DNA of 64,000 nt. Origin: CAZQVA01 sp964596685. Lineage in GTDB: Bacteria > Chlamydiota > Chlamydiia > Chlamydiales > VFKH01. Both the position numbers and the translations under genes were made by a program. The stretch covers positions 37,303-101,302 of the forward strand of contig CAZQVA010000004.1 in assembly GCA_964596685.1 (NCBI GenBank), in the 5' to 3' direction. Shown in pieces: positions 16,362-25,038 of this stretch. The notes beneath the pieces were generated by a model. It saw only the letters and a list, made by a program, of their open reading frames with translations, made no database searches and was not told the origin of the DNA. Every line of letters begins with the position of its first letter. Position 1 is the stretch's first letter.

Positions 16362-17733
16362 ACCGCTGCCCCTGTTCGACAGGATCTGGCGATCCCATGT
16401 CGTCGCCTCGCTTGAGGGCGGAGCCGACCTGGTAGCCATCGACCGGATTTTCCTGCACGAACGCACCGGGGCCGCCGCGCTCAACGCGCTGGCCGCCGCC
16501 GGGCGCAAGGTGGCCGATCCGGCGCGCGTCTTCGCTGTGACGGACCACATCGTTGATACTCGTCCGGGGCGCACCGACCAAACGCTGATGCCCGGCGGTC
16601 AGGCGTTCATTGCAGAAACACGAGCTGCCACGCAGGCTGCCAGAATCCGTCTGTTCGACGTCAATGATCCGGATCAGGGCATCGTTCACGTCATTTCCCC
16701 CGAACTGGGCATTGTCCTGCCCGGGGCCACCCTGATCGCCCCCGATAGCCACACCTGCACGCAGGGGGCATTCGGTGCGCTGGCATGGGGGATTGGTTCT
16801 TCGGAAGCGGAACACGCGATGGCCACCGGCACGCTCCGCCTCAAAAAACCCGGCACGATGCGCGTCACCTTTTCCGGAACGCTGCCCGCCCTGGTGACAC
16901 CCAAGGACATGGCACTGGCGTTGATCGCCCGTTACGGCGCGGGTGGCGGTGCAGGTCATGCAGTGGAATTCGCCGGCGATGCGGTGCGCGCTCTTGGCAT
17001 GGAAGGGCGCATGACGCTTTGCAACATGGCCACAGAGTTTTCGGCCATGACAGGCATGATCGTGCCGGATGAAAAGACCTTTGCATGGCTGGAAGGGCGC
17101 CGGTACGCGCCTGCGGGCCCGGCCTGGGATGCAGCGCTGGCCCATTGGCGCACACTGATCAGCGACGCAGGGGCGAGGTTCGATCGGGAAATCGAAATCG
17201 ACGCGGGCACCCTTGCACCAATGATCAGTTGGGGAACCAGCCCTGAGCACGCGGTCGGGATTGACCAGTGCGTCCCCGAAGACGCGCCGCAGCGGGCGCT
17301 GGACTATATCGGACTGGAAAAAGGGACCTCTCTGAGGGGTATCCGGATCGACGCGGCTTTTATCGGCAGTTGCACCAACAGCCGGCTCTCCGATCTGCGC
17401 CAGGCTGCTGCGCTGCTGCGCGGGAAGCGCGTGGCTGATGGGGTAAAAGCGATCTGCGTGCCCGGTTCGTCGCGCGTCAAGCGCGAGGCCGAGGCAGAAG
17501 GGCTGGACCGGGTATTCGTTGAAGCCGGGTTCGAATGGCGCGAAAGCGGCTGTTCGATGTGCTTTTATGCCGGTGGCGAAAGCTTTGGGCATGGTGCGCG
17601 GGTGGCTTCCACCACCAACCGGAATTTCGAAAGCCGGCAAGGGCCGAATGTCAAAACCCACATCGCCAGTCCAGCAACGGTGGCGGCCAGTGCGCTGGCA
17701 GGGTGCCTGGCCGACCCGCGGGAGATTACCTGA
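16324..17733 (+). CDS. LeuC-like hydratase large subunit (aconitase family)
   Basis: A 469-residue aconitase-superfamily large subunit. The [4Fe-4S] ligands are Cys350 (FIGSCTNSR), Cys410 and Cys413 (SGCSMCFYAGGE). The usual LeuC motif continues CLAMNPD, so the pocket differs from true isopropylmalate dehydratase. Relatives act as maleate, citraconate or dimethylmaleate hydratases. The only standard start is GTG 16324 inside the preceding gene; a CTG at 16354 has GGAGG six bases ahead and may be the real start. It is coupled to the small-subunit gene by a one-base overlap. Confidence 0.87.
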   Translation: MRSTPRWRPPLSEPLPLFDRIWRSHVVASLEGGADLVAIDRIFLHERTGAAALNALAAAGRKVADPARVFAVTDHIVDTRPGRTDQTLMPGGQAFIAETRAATQAARIRLFDVNDPDQGIVHVISPELGIVLPGATLIAPDSHTCTQGAFGALAWGIGSSEAEHAMATGTLRLKKPGTMRVTFSGTLPALVTPKDMALALIARYGAGGGAGHAVEFAGDAVRALGMEGRMTLCNMATEFSAMTGMIVPDEKTFAWLEGRRYAPAGPAWDAALAHWRTLISDAGARFDREIEIDAGTLAPMISWGTSPEHAVGIDQCVPEDAPQRALDYIGLEKGTSLRGIRIDAAFIGSCTNSRLSDLRQAAALLRGKRVADGVKAICVPGSSRVKREAEAEGLDRVFVEAGFEWRESGCSMCFYAGGESFGHGARVASTTNRNFESRQGPNVKTHIASPATVAASALAGCLADPREIT

Positions 17734-18350
17734 TGGCACAGCCGCTTTCACAAATCACCTCGCTGCCGCTGCCACTGCTGCGCGATAACGTCGATACCGA
17801 CCAGATCATCCCATCGCGCGAAATGAAGAGTACCGGCAAGACCGGTCTGGCAGGCGGCCTGTTTGCGGGCTGGCGCTATATCGGCACGTCGGGCCGCGAG
17901 CCCGATCCGGCCTTTGTGCTCAACAATCCCCGTTACGCGCAAAGTGAAGTCATCCTGGCCGGGCGTAATTTTGGTTGCGGATCAAGCCGTGAGCATGCGG
18001 TCTGGGCCCTCGCGGAATTTGGTTTTCGGGCCATTCTGGCGGAGAGTTTCGCCCCGATCTTTGCCGGCAACTGCGTGCGTAACGGAATCGTTCCGATCGT
18101 GCTGGAAGCAGACGCCATAGCCGCCATTTCGGTCAGGGATGCTCCCGTGACCATCCGGCTTGACGAGCAGGACGTTACGTCGGCCGATGGACAGCGCTGG
18201 ACTTTCGCCATCGATGCGGAAGCGAAGGCCATGCTGCGTCATGGTCTGGATGCCATCGACCTGACCTTGCAGCAGGCGCAACGAATTGCCGAATGGCAGG
18301 GCTGTGACCGCGCAGCACGCCCCTGGATTTACCTGGAGGAAACCGCATGA
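17733..18350 (+). CDS. LeuD-like hydratase small subunit
   Basis: A 205-residue aconitase swivel-domain protein. It begins LLRDNVDTDQIIPSREMKS, the hallmark of LeuD, and has ILAGRNFGCGSSREHAVWAL and ESFAPIFAGNCVRNGIVPI. It pairs with the large subunit encoded immediately upstream (TGATG overlap). There is no leuB nearby, and the next genes are a lyase and a CoA-transferase. A catabolic hydratase such as citraconate to citramalate is therefore more likely than leucine synthesis. Confidence 0.88.
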   Translation: MAQPLSQITSLPLPLLRDNVDTDQIIPSREMKSTGKTGLAGGLFAGWRYIGTSGREPDPAFVLNNPRYAQSEVILAGRNFGCGSSREHAVWALAEFGFRAILAESFAPIFAGNCVRNGIVPIVLEADAIAAISVRDAPVTIRLDEQDVTSADGQRWTFAIDAEAKAMLRHGLDAIDLTLQQAQRIAEWQGCDRAARPWIYLEETA

Positions 18351-19279
18351 CTCAGCATATCCGGATTAGCGAAGTCGGACTGCGCGACGGGTTGCAAAGC
18401 ATCGATCGCGTCATGCCGACCGAGGCCAAGAAGGCCTGGATCCTGGCCGAGGTCGCCGCTGGCGTGACCGAGATGGAAGTGGGCAGTTTCGTGCCGCCCA
18501 GCCTGCTGCCACAGATGGCGGATACGGCTGAAATCATCGCGTTCGCCAAGACGGTGCCGGGGCTGGAGGTGGTTGCGCTGGTTCCCAACCTCAAAGGCGC
18601 GGAACGGGCTATCGCGGCCGGGGTGGACAAGATGTCCATCCCGTTCTCGATGTCGGAATCGCACAGTCTCAAAAATGTGCGCAAGACTCACGCGGAAATG
18701 CTGGACCAGATCGCTGCTATCGCGGCGCTGGTTGCTGCCCAGCCTGAGGGCCGCCGCCCGCACTTCGAGGTAGGGCTGTCCACGGCATTCGGTTGCACGA
18801 TCGAAGGCCCGGTGCCGGAAAACCAGGTCGTTCATCTGGCAGAACAGTCGATCGCGGCGGGCGTGGCCGAAGTCTGCCTTTCGGACACCACGGGCTATGC
18901 CAACCCGACGCAGGTCCGGCGGCTGGTGCGCGCGGTGAAGGGTGCAATCGGCGCGGACCGGTTGAATACGCTGCATCTCCACAACACCCGCGGACTTGGC
19001 TTGGCCAACGTGCTGGCAGGGCTGGAGGAAGGGATCACGACGTTCGATTCGTCGATGGGCGGGATCGGCGGTTGCCCATTTGCGCCAGGCGCATCGGGCA
19101 ACATCGTGACCGAAGATCTGGTGTTCATGCTGGAAGCGATGGGGCTGCACACCGGGATCGATATCGCAGGTCTGGCCGCCGTGCGCCGGATCATCGCGGA
19201 CGCCCTGCCGGGTGAGCCGCTTTATGGGTTCATTCCCGACGCTGGGGTGCCTTTGGGTTTTGAAAGGATCGCTGAATGA
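18347..19279 (+). CDS. HMG-CoA-lyase-family protein, candidate (R)-citramalyl-CoA lyase
   Basis: A 310-residue HMGL-like TIM barrel. The active-site pieces are visible: EVGLRDGLQS near the N-terminus, EVGSFVPPSLLPQMAD, CLSDTTGYANP, LHLHNTRGLGLAN and the flexible-loop region SSMGGIGGCPFAPGASGN with the conserved Cys. The enzyme class cleaves tertiary 3-hydroxyacyl-CoAs. In Chloroflexus an HMGL-type lyase next to a CaiB transferase splits citramalyl-CoA to acetyl-CoA and pyruvate; the same gene pair occurs here behind LeuCD. It overlaps both neighbours by 4 bases. Confidence 0.88.
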   Translation: MTQHIRISEVGLRDGLQSIDRVMPTEAKKAWILAEVAAGVTEMEVGSFVPPSLLPQMADTAEIIAFAKTVPGLEVVALVPNLKGAERAIAAGVDKMSIPFSMSESHSLKNVRKTHAEMLDQIAAIAALVAAQPEGRRPHFEVGLSTAFGCTIEGPVPENQVVHLAEQSIAAGVAEVCLSDTTGYANPTQVRRLVRAVKGAIGADRLNTLHLHNTRGLGLANVLAGLEEGITTFDSSMGGIGGCPFAPGASGNIVTEDLVFMLEAMGLHTGIDIAGLAAVRRIIADALPGEPLYGFIPDAGVPLGFERIAE

Positions 19280-20463
19280 CGTCCACCGCTGATGTCCCCA
19301 TGCCGCTCAAGGGCATCCGGGTTATCGAGTTTACCCATATGGTCATGGGGCCGGCCGTCGGCGCGATGCTGGCGTCGCTTGGTGCGGATGTGGTCCGCGT
19401 GGAACCGGTCGGCGGCGACAACACGCGCCGTCTTCTTGGGTCTGGCGCAGGTTATTTCCCGATGTACAACCGGCACAAGCAGTCGATCTGCCTCGATCTC
19501 AAAAGCGAAGCAGGCCTGGGCGTGGCCCGCGACCTCGCCGCCGACGCCGACGTCTTGATCGAAAATTTCAGGCCTGGCGCACTCGACCGCCTTGGCCTGG
19601 GATATGAAGCCCTGTCCAAGGTCAATCCGCGGCTGATCTATTGTTCGGAAAAAGGCTTTCTGCCGGGACCGTACGAAAATCGTACCGCGTTGGACGAAGT
19701 GGCGCAGATGATGGGCGGTCTGGCCTATATGACCGGACCTCCGGGCCGTCCGCTGCGCGCTGGGGCCAGCGTGATCGATGTCACCGGCGGCATGTTCGGG
19801 GTAATCGCGATTCTTGCAGCGATCAACGAGCGCCACACAACCGGACACGGGCAGTTTGTACAAAGTGCTCTGTTCGAAACCACGATCTACCTGATCGGTC
19901 AGCACATGGCCCAGAAGGCCGTGACCGGGAAAGCCGCGGACCCGATGCCGGCGCGCATTTCGGCCTGGGCAATCTATGACGTGTTCGAAACGCGCGACGA
20001 CCCGATCTTCATCGGGGTCGTGACCGATGGCTTGTGGGAAAAGTTCTGCAAGCTGTTCGGTTTGAACGATCTGTGGTCGGATGAAAGCATCCGCATCAAC
20101 AATGCCCGCGTCCAGGCGCGTGACCGGATACTGCCGCGTATTCGTGAACTGATCGCCGGTTTTACCCGCGCCGAGCTGATCGACCGGCTGGAAGGCACGG
20201 GGCTGCCTTTTGCTCCTATCGGGCGCCCGCAGGACATGTTTGACGATCCGCACCTGCTGGCTAGCGGCGGGCTTGAACCAGTCAGGCTGCCCGACGGCAC
20301 CCAGACCGCGCTTCCGGCCTTGCCGATCATGATGAACGGACGCCGGCCCAGCACCGCATCGACACTGTCCGAACCCGGCGCCGATAGCCGCATGGTGCTG
20401 GCGGGACTGGGGTACGCGCCGGAACGGATCGAAGCGTTACTGGCTGCAGGGTCGGTGGGCTGA
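19276..20463 (+). CDS. CaiB/BaiF-type CoA-transferase 1
   Basis: A 395-residue family III CoA-transferase. It has the N-terminal KGIRVIEFTHMVMGP, LGADVVRVEP, the DLKSEAGLGVARDLAADADVLIENFRPG block, and the likely catalytic Asp in RTALDEVAQMMGG. It would transfer CoA (often from succinyl-CoA) to a carboxylate before the lyase encoded upstream. It is the last gene of the 14436-20463 operon. Substrate by context: a citramalate-type hydroxydicarboxylate. Confidence 0.87.
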   Translation: MTSTADVPMPLKGIRVIEFTHMVMGPAVGAMLASLGADVVRVEPVGGDNTRRLLGSGAGYFPMYNRHKQSICLDLKSEAGLGVARDLAADADVLIENFRPGALDRLGLGYEALSKVNPRLIYCSEKGFLPGPYENRTALDEVAQMMGGLAYMTGPPGRPLRAGASVIDVTGGMFGVIAILAAINERHTTGHGQFVQSALFETTIYLIGQHMAQKAVTGKAADPMPARISAWAIYDVFETRDDPIFIGVVTDGLWEKFCKLFGLNDLWSDESIRINNARVQARDRILPRIRELIAGFTRAELIDRLEGTGLPFAPIGRPQDMFDDPHLLASGGLEPVRLPDGTQTALPALPIMMNGRRPSTASTLSEPGADSRMVLAGLGYAPERIEALLAAGSVG

Positions 20464-20549
20464 TTCAGGGGCGTCGATACGTCATGAACTGATCCTGCGG
20501 TGCCCCCTTCGGCAGTAGGCTTCGCGGATTCCATAAGGGAGAATAGGCT

Positions 20550-21389
20550 ATGTTCTGGAAATCTACTCAAGCGGCGCTGGCGCTTTTCGCCTTGCTGCCG
20601 ATGACGCCCGCGCTGGCCGCCGACAAGCCGGCTTCCGCTTCACGGGATGCGGCGACTCCGGAATTCCGGGCTTGGGTTGATGCGCGGGCCGGAACGGGGC
20701 AGCCTGTGCACTGGGTTGCCGAGGGTGGGGTCTATGAATACCCATCCGGTCGCAAGCTGTTTGGGATGGTGGGGTTTGACAGCAGTCGCGTGATCTGGCC
20801 CGCCAAGGCTGGCGAGCCTGTTTTTCACCTTACGCGCAAGACATTCGCCTATACGGATCCCCAGACCGGAGAGATTCTGCGCGAATTCAACGGGCAGCCG
20901 GTTACGCCGATCGCGTATCCTTATCAGATGATCTCCTATCGCCAGGAAGGCGATCAAATCTTTGCCGATGTCGAACAGGGGGCCGGCAAGGATGTGCGTA
21001 CCATCAGGGCCCGCGATGGCATCCGCTATCGTTGGCTGGGCAAGGATACGCTGGCGGTCACCGCTCCCATCTTTCTTGATTTTCCGCTGCCCGGTGGCGC
21101 GCTGTACGAAGCTTGGGAAAACTACGATTTCTTCCTCCACCGTGCCGGAAAGCTGGATGAACCCTATCAGATGAGCTGGCAGCGCTTTGGCGCATTGCCT
21201 GCGTGGGCTGGCAAGGGCAAGGCAATCTACCATCTGGTTTCGTGGCGGGTTGAGAGCGAGAAGGAATTTCCGGCGCCGTTGCTGGCGTGGGCCAGGGAAA
21301 GCATGTCGCTGTGGCTGAAGCCGCCAGCCGATGTCGCGGAAGTGCGTCGTTTGCAGAAGGGCGACGCGGGCGAAGCTTGGGCGAAGTGA
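20550..21389 (+). CDS. exported DUF1838-like protein
   Basis: A 279-residue protein with a cleavable signal peptide (ALALFALLPMTPALAADKP), so it is periplasmic. The body has repeated beta-rich segments such as VYEYPSGRKLFGMVGFDSSRV and RKTFAYTDPQTGEILREF, and ends in a SMSLWLKPPADV helix. This fits DUF1838 proteins, whose function I do not know. It precedes membrane protein C by 49 bases and may share its promoter. Confidence 0.7.
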   Translation: MFWKSTQAALALFALLPMTPALAADKPASASRDAATPEFRAWVDARAGTGQPVHWVAEGGVYEYPSGRKLFGMVGFDSSRVIWPAKAGEPVFHLTRKTFAYTDPQTGEILREFNGQPVTPIAYPYQMISYRQEGDQIFADVEQGAGKDVRTIRARDGIRYRWLGKDTLAVTAPIFLDFPLPGGALYEAWENYDFFLHRAGKLDEPYQMSWQRFGALPAWAGKGKAIYHLVSWRVESEKEFPAPLLAWARESMSLWLKPPADVAEVRRLQKGDAGEAWAK

Positions 21390-21438
21390 TCTTTGCTACG
21401 GCCCAGGTTCAATCCCTTTGCATGCGGGAGCTGCTTTC

Positions 21439-22098
21439 ATGACTGTCTGGATTCTTGTCTTACACATCGCGGTTCTGGGCTACTGGCTTGGCTCCGAACT
21501 GGTGATCAATTCGACTTATCGTTACGTCAGCTATGCCGGATCCATGCCCTTTAATGAGCGGCAGCGGTTGATGGACCATGTCATGATCGTTGATCAGCAT
21601 GTGCGTTATGCACTCGTCCTGCAGGCAATGCTGGGGACGATGCTGGCCGCCTCCTATGGACTTGTGCCGGGCGGGGAAACGGTGGCGAATATCGCTCTGG
21701 CCATCGGCATCGCCTGGTTGGCCTTCGTCGAGGCGGTGCATCGACTGCACCACAGTGCGATCGGCCAGGTCCTGGCCGCAATCGACCGGGCATCGCGATA
21801 CGTGCTGATCATCATTCTGCTGGCGTTGGCGACCGGTATTGTCGGCAGTGAGTGGAGTATGCCGCTCTGGCTGCGGTTGAAGCTGGGCCTGTTCGCAGGG
21901 GTGATCTCTTGCGGGGTTGGCATCCGCTTTGCGCTGATCGCGCATTTCCGCACCTGGGCCGTAATGGCCCGCGATGGCGTCACGCCTGAACGCAACGCGG
22001 TGATCGAACGGACTTATGTTCGGGCAACTTCGGTGCTGGTTCTGCTATGGGTGTTCATCGCGGCGATCGTCGTGGTGAGCGTGGTCAAGCCTGTATGA
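21439..22098 (+). CDS. membrane protein C of the four-member paralogous family
   Basis: A 219-residue membrane protein. It keeps the family signature: His in the first helix followed by YWLGSE, IVDQHVR matching D-x3-R, and a C-terminus ending in VVKPV. It is the most diverged copy and lacks the second His motif. GGGAG precedes ATG 21439. Its stop overlaps the start of a FAD-linked oxidase (ATGA), so the flavoprotein and membrane protein are translationally coupled and may form an electron-transfer pair. Confidence 0.75.
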   Translation: MTVWILVLHIAVLGYWLGSELVINSTYRYVSYAGSMPFNERQRLMDHVMIVDQHVRYALVLQAMLGTMLAASYGLVPGGETVANIALAIGIAWLAFVEAVHRLHHSAIGQVLAAIDRASRYVLIIILLALATGIVGSEWSMPLWLRLKLGLFAGVISCGVGIRFALIAHFRTWAVMARDGVTPERNAVIERTYVRATSVLVLLWVFIAAIVVVSVVKPV

Positions 22099-23684
22099 CC
22101 CAGCCGGACCGGGTCTTGCTGATCGCCAGCCTGCGTCAGCGGTACGGTAACGAGGCCGTGCTGACTGATCCGGTCCGGCTGGCAGCGGCCAGCCATGATG
22201 TCTATGCATCGGGCGTCGCGCCAATTGCCATTCTGGTTCCGAAAGATGCGGCCGATTTGGGGGTGGCGATTGCCGAGATCACAGCGCATGGGCTGGCCGT
22301 GGTCCCACGTGGCGGCGGGCTGAGCTATACCGCAGGTTATGTCAGGCAAGCGGGTGAGGCCGTGCTTGTCGACTTGTCCAGGCTGGACCGGATTCTGGTG
22401 ATCGACCCAGTCAACATGACCGTGACGGTAGAGGCAGGCGCGACGTGGAAAGCGATCCACGCCGCTCTTGCTGAGTATGACCTTCGACTTCCCTTCTTCG
22501 GCACTTTCTCAGGCGCCGGCGCGACCGTCGGTGGTGGATTGTCGCATGGTGCCCTGTTCTTCGGGTCGGCACGGTATGGAACGGTTGCCGATATTGTTCT
22601 GTCGATGGACGTCGTGCTGGCCGATGGCAGTACCATGCGCACCGGGCAGGCCGCACTTCAGGCACCTTGCCATCCGGTGTTTCGTGGTCTTGGCCCTGAT
22701 CTGACTGGGCTGTTCCTGCACGATGGAGGCGCCTTCGGGATCAAGACGAAAGCTCACCTTCGCGTGATACGCCGTCCGGCCCATACGGGGTATGCCAGTT
22801 TTGCCTTTAGGCGGATTGTCGATGCCGTGGATGCGCTTTGTGCCATCCAGCGCGAAGGGCTGATCGAAGACGGATACATCATGGATCCGGGCGCGACCGA
22901 TCATCTCGATGTGGATGCGGCGGCCGTGGCCCGGTCCGTGCGGGCCGTGTCGCGCAATTCGGGCGGCGTGCTGGGGGCGGCGAAATCTTTGCTGGCCATG
23001 TCGCGCGGTGGACTGGATGTGATCCCGCAAGGGCACTTTTCACTGCATCTGGTTTGCGCTGAGCGCACCCGGTCCGGGCTGAACGAAGCCTTGGCCAATT
23101 GCGCCAGAATCGCGCATTCGCATGACGGACGCCGAGTTGCTCCGACAATCCCGATGGTTGCGCGAGCAGACCCCTTCCCCGGCCTGAACGGCGTGTTGGG
23201 GCCGGGCGGCGGGCGCTGGGCCGCTCTCAACGCGAAAGTGGCGCTTGGCGAAGCACATCGGGTCGTTGCGGCTTTTGACCAGATGATTGCGGCAATGACC
23301 AGTGAAATGAAGCGTCACGGTGTGCGTGTAACGCGTCTGGCGTCAGCACTCTCCACTCCGTGTTTCAGTTTCGAAGGCGTATTCCACTGGAGCGACAGTT
23401 GGCTGCCGCTGCATCGAAGTGCCCCGGACGCTGCGGCTCTAGCACGTTTGGACGAACCCGCGCCAAATCCTGCGGCAAGGGAACTCGTCGCGCGGTTGCG
23501 GGCGATGACGGTGGACCTGTTTCGCGCGCACGGTGCGGCATCGAACCAGATTGGACGAACCTATCCGTTCATGCCTGTGTTGCGGGATGAGCCGGCTGAC
23601 TTGTTGCGGGCGATCAAGCTGGCAGTCGATCCGCACAACCTGATGAACCCAGGCGTTCTGGGTTTTCCCTGTTCGTCCCGATGA
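22095..23684 (+). CDS. FAD-linked oxidase 1 (PCMH/VAO family, GlcD-like)
   Basis: A 529-residue flavoprotein. The PCMH FAD-binding domain is clear: VVPRGGGLSYTAGYV, MTVTVEAGATWKAIHAAL, TVGGGLSHGALFFGSARYGTV and LTGLFLHDGGAFGIKT. The C-terminal VDPHNLMNPGVLG is typical of D-lactate/glycolate-dehydrogenase and cresol-dehydrogenase relatives. It overlaps the membrane protein C gene by 4 bases. Electrons probably go to the membrane rather than oxygen, but this is inferred. A second copy is encoded at 51220. Confidence 0.85.
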   Translation: MTQPDRVLLIASLRQRYGNEAVLTDPVRLAAASHDVYASGVAPIAILVPKDAADLGVAIAEITAHGLAVVPRGGGLSYTAGYVRQAGEAVLVDLSRLDRILVIDPVNMTVTVEAGATWKAIHAALAEYDLRLPFFGTFSGAGATVGGGLSHGALFFGSARYGTVADIVLSMDVVLADGSTMRTGQAALQAPCHPVFRGLGPDLTGLFLHDGGAFGIKTKAHLRVIRRPAHTGYASFAFRRIVDAVDALCAIQREGLIEDGYIMDPGATDHLDVDAAAVARSVRAVSRNSGGVLGAAKSLLAMSRGGLDVIPQGHFSLHLVCAERTRSGLNEALANCARIAHSHDGRRVAPTIPMVARADPFPGLNGVLGPGGGRWAALNAKVALGEAHRVVAAFDQMIAAMTSEMKRHGVRVTRLASALSTPCFSFEGVFHWSDSWLPLHRSAPDAAALARLDEPAPNPAARELVARLRAMTVDLFRAHGAASNQIGRTYPFMPVLRDEPADLLRAIKLAVDPHNLMNPGVLGFPCSSR

Positions 23685-23720
23685 AGCGGTCGTCCTCGAT
23701 TTCAACCACCAGGAGTTATC

Positions 23721-24026
23721 ATGTCTGAATTCTTTGCGATCGTTTGCCGTGACAAGGCCGACACGAAGCCGACCCGCATGGCCGGGTTGAAGGAGCATCT
23801 GGCTCACCTTGACGAAGTGTTCGACCGGGTTGCGCTGGCTTGCCCGCTCCACGGCGAGGATGGCGGTTTCGTCGGTTCGCTGGTAATTGTCAGCGCGTCC
23901 GACCGGGCCGATGCACAGGCCTTCATCGAAGCAGACCCCTATTACAAAGCGGGTATCTGGGACACGGTGGAGATCAGCCGGATCGGCGTCAAAGCTGGCA
24001 GTTGGGTGGGCGGCAAGCCCTGGTAA
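23721..24026 (+). CDS. YciI-like protein
   Basis: A 101-residue ferredoxin-like-fold protein. It begins SEFFAIVCRDKAD and has the conserved REHxxHL-type region KEHLAHLDEVFDR, then ASDRADAQAFIEADPYYKAGIW. YciI proteins relate to muconolactone isomerases; some have dehalogenase or isomerase roles. It is the last gene of the 20550-24026 group, 36 bases after the FAD-linked oxidase. Confidence 0.82.
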   Translation: MSEFFAIVCRDKADTKPTRMAGLKEHLAHLDEVFDRVALACPLHGEDGGFVGSLVIVSASDRADAQAFIEADPYYKAGIWDTVEISRIGVKAGSWVGGKPW

Positions 24027-24035
24027 GGAATTGAT

Positions 24036-24073
24036 CTGGGCAGCAGCCGGGCTCAGGCCGTCTGGCTGCCCAG
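24036..24073. terminator. stem-loop between convergent YciI and LysR genes
   Basis: CTGGGCAGC (24036-24044) pairs with GCTGCCCAG (24065-24073). A second perfect 11-base stem follows at 24085-24114 inside the 3' end of the LysR gene. No T-run is present. Confidence 0.5.
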
Positions 24074-24931
24074 TTCAATCAATAGCGCCTTGATCAGGTC
24101 GTCGATCAAGGCGCGTTTGCGCCGCATCAGAAATATCGGCGTTGTCCAGGCACCATTACCCATGTCGCGCCACAGCAGGTCCGGCAGGTCTTCGCACAGC
24201 GAATGCGGCAGAATGGCGAGGCATCGGGACCGGCGCAGCGCCTGCAGCGTGAACAAGACCGATGTTGTCATGATACCGGGACGCGGAGGGGCCATCCCCG
24301 CGTTGACGAACGCTTCTCCGATCTGCGCATCCAATAACGCCGTGTTGCGGCCTATGATCCATTGAGCCTCTGCGAGATCGGCCAGGCCGCTGGCGTTCGA
24401 GAGCAGGGTATTGTCCGCAGCGCTGGTAACGCCCCATCGCTCAACTGCGAGCTGTTCAAGCAGTACGCTGTCCGTCTGCTCCGCAGTTTGCGATGAAATG
24501 GCTACATCGATCTCTCCGCGATGAAGCTTGGCGACAAATTCCCGATCGATCCCGCTTTCGACATCGATGCGCACGCGCGGATAACGCTCGGCAAAGCGCA
24601 TGACCCGGCTGCCCAGGTGGCTGGATGCGGCAATCGGGCTTAGCCCCACAACCAATCGACCGCGCTGCAAGCCTAGTTCCGCACTGGCTGCATGTCTGAG
24701 GCGGCCAGCATCTGCCAGAACCTGCCGGGCGTGTTCGGCAATGGCATCGCCTAGCCGGGACAGGACCATGCCGCGCGCTGCACGCTCGAACAGTTTTCCG
24801 CCCAGTTCCAGTTCCAGCCTGGCAAGGCTTTTGGACAGGGCCTGCTGAGTTAACCCCACGCGATCTGCGGCAAGTGTCAGGCTGCCGGCATCGACGACGG
24901 CAAGGAAGTGGGAAAGTTGGCGCAGTTCCAT
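24053..24931 (-). CDS. LysR-family transcriptional regulator
   Basis: A 292-residue LysR protein. The N-terminal winged helix reads MELRQLSHFLAVVDAGSLTLAADRVGLTQQALSKSLARLE, and the remainder is an inducer-binding domain (GRLVVGLSPIAASSHLG onward). ATG 24931 is chosen because it starts exactly at the conserved helix; a longer frame begins at 25000. It is divergent from the flavoprotein at 25039, its most likely target. The intergenic region includes TTGTACAA at 24953-24960. Confidence 0.88.
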   Translation of the reverse strand: MELRQLSHFLAVVDAGSLTLAADRVGLTQQALSKSLARLELELGGKLFERAARGMVLSRLGDAIAEHARQVLADAGRLRHAASAELGLQRGRLVVGLSPIAASSHLGSRVMRFAERYPRVRIDVESGIDREFVAKLHRGEIDVAISSQTAEQTDSVLLEQLAVERWGVTSAADNTLLSNASGLADLAEAQWIIGRNTALLDAQIGEAFVNAGMAPPRPGIMTTSVLFTLQALRRSRCLAILPHSLCEDLPDLLWRDMGNGAWTTPIFLMRRKRALIDDLIKALLIELGSQTA

Positions 24932-25038
24932 AGCCAAACCATCAACCATAAGTTGTACAAAATGACAACCGGTTGCTGGTTCGATCGAAGTGTACCGCAC
25001 AAGCTTGGGTCAAATGCCTTTCTTGGGAGTATTGAACC

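Noticed and set aside
16294..17751. A 485-codon open frame antisense to the LeuC-like gene.
   Set aside because: Long antisense frames are common in GC-rich genes. The plus-strand protein has clear iron-sulphur and hydratase motifs; the antisense one has none.
16324..18350. LeuCD as leucine biosynthesis genes.
   Set aside because: No leuA or leuB is nearby, the pocket motif differs, and the genes are fused into an operon with a lyase and a CoA-transferase.
24953..24960. TTGTACAA upstream of the LysR gene as a member of the GntR operator set.
   Set aside because: The spacing between half-sites is four bases shorter than in the other sites. It may belong to LysR control instead.
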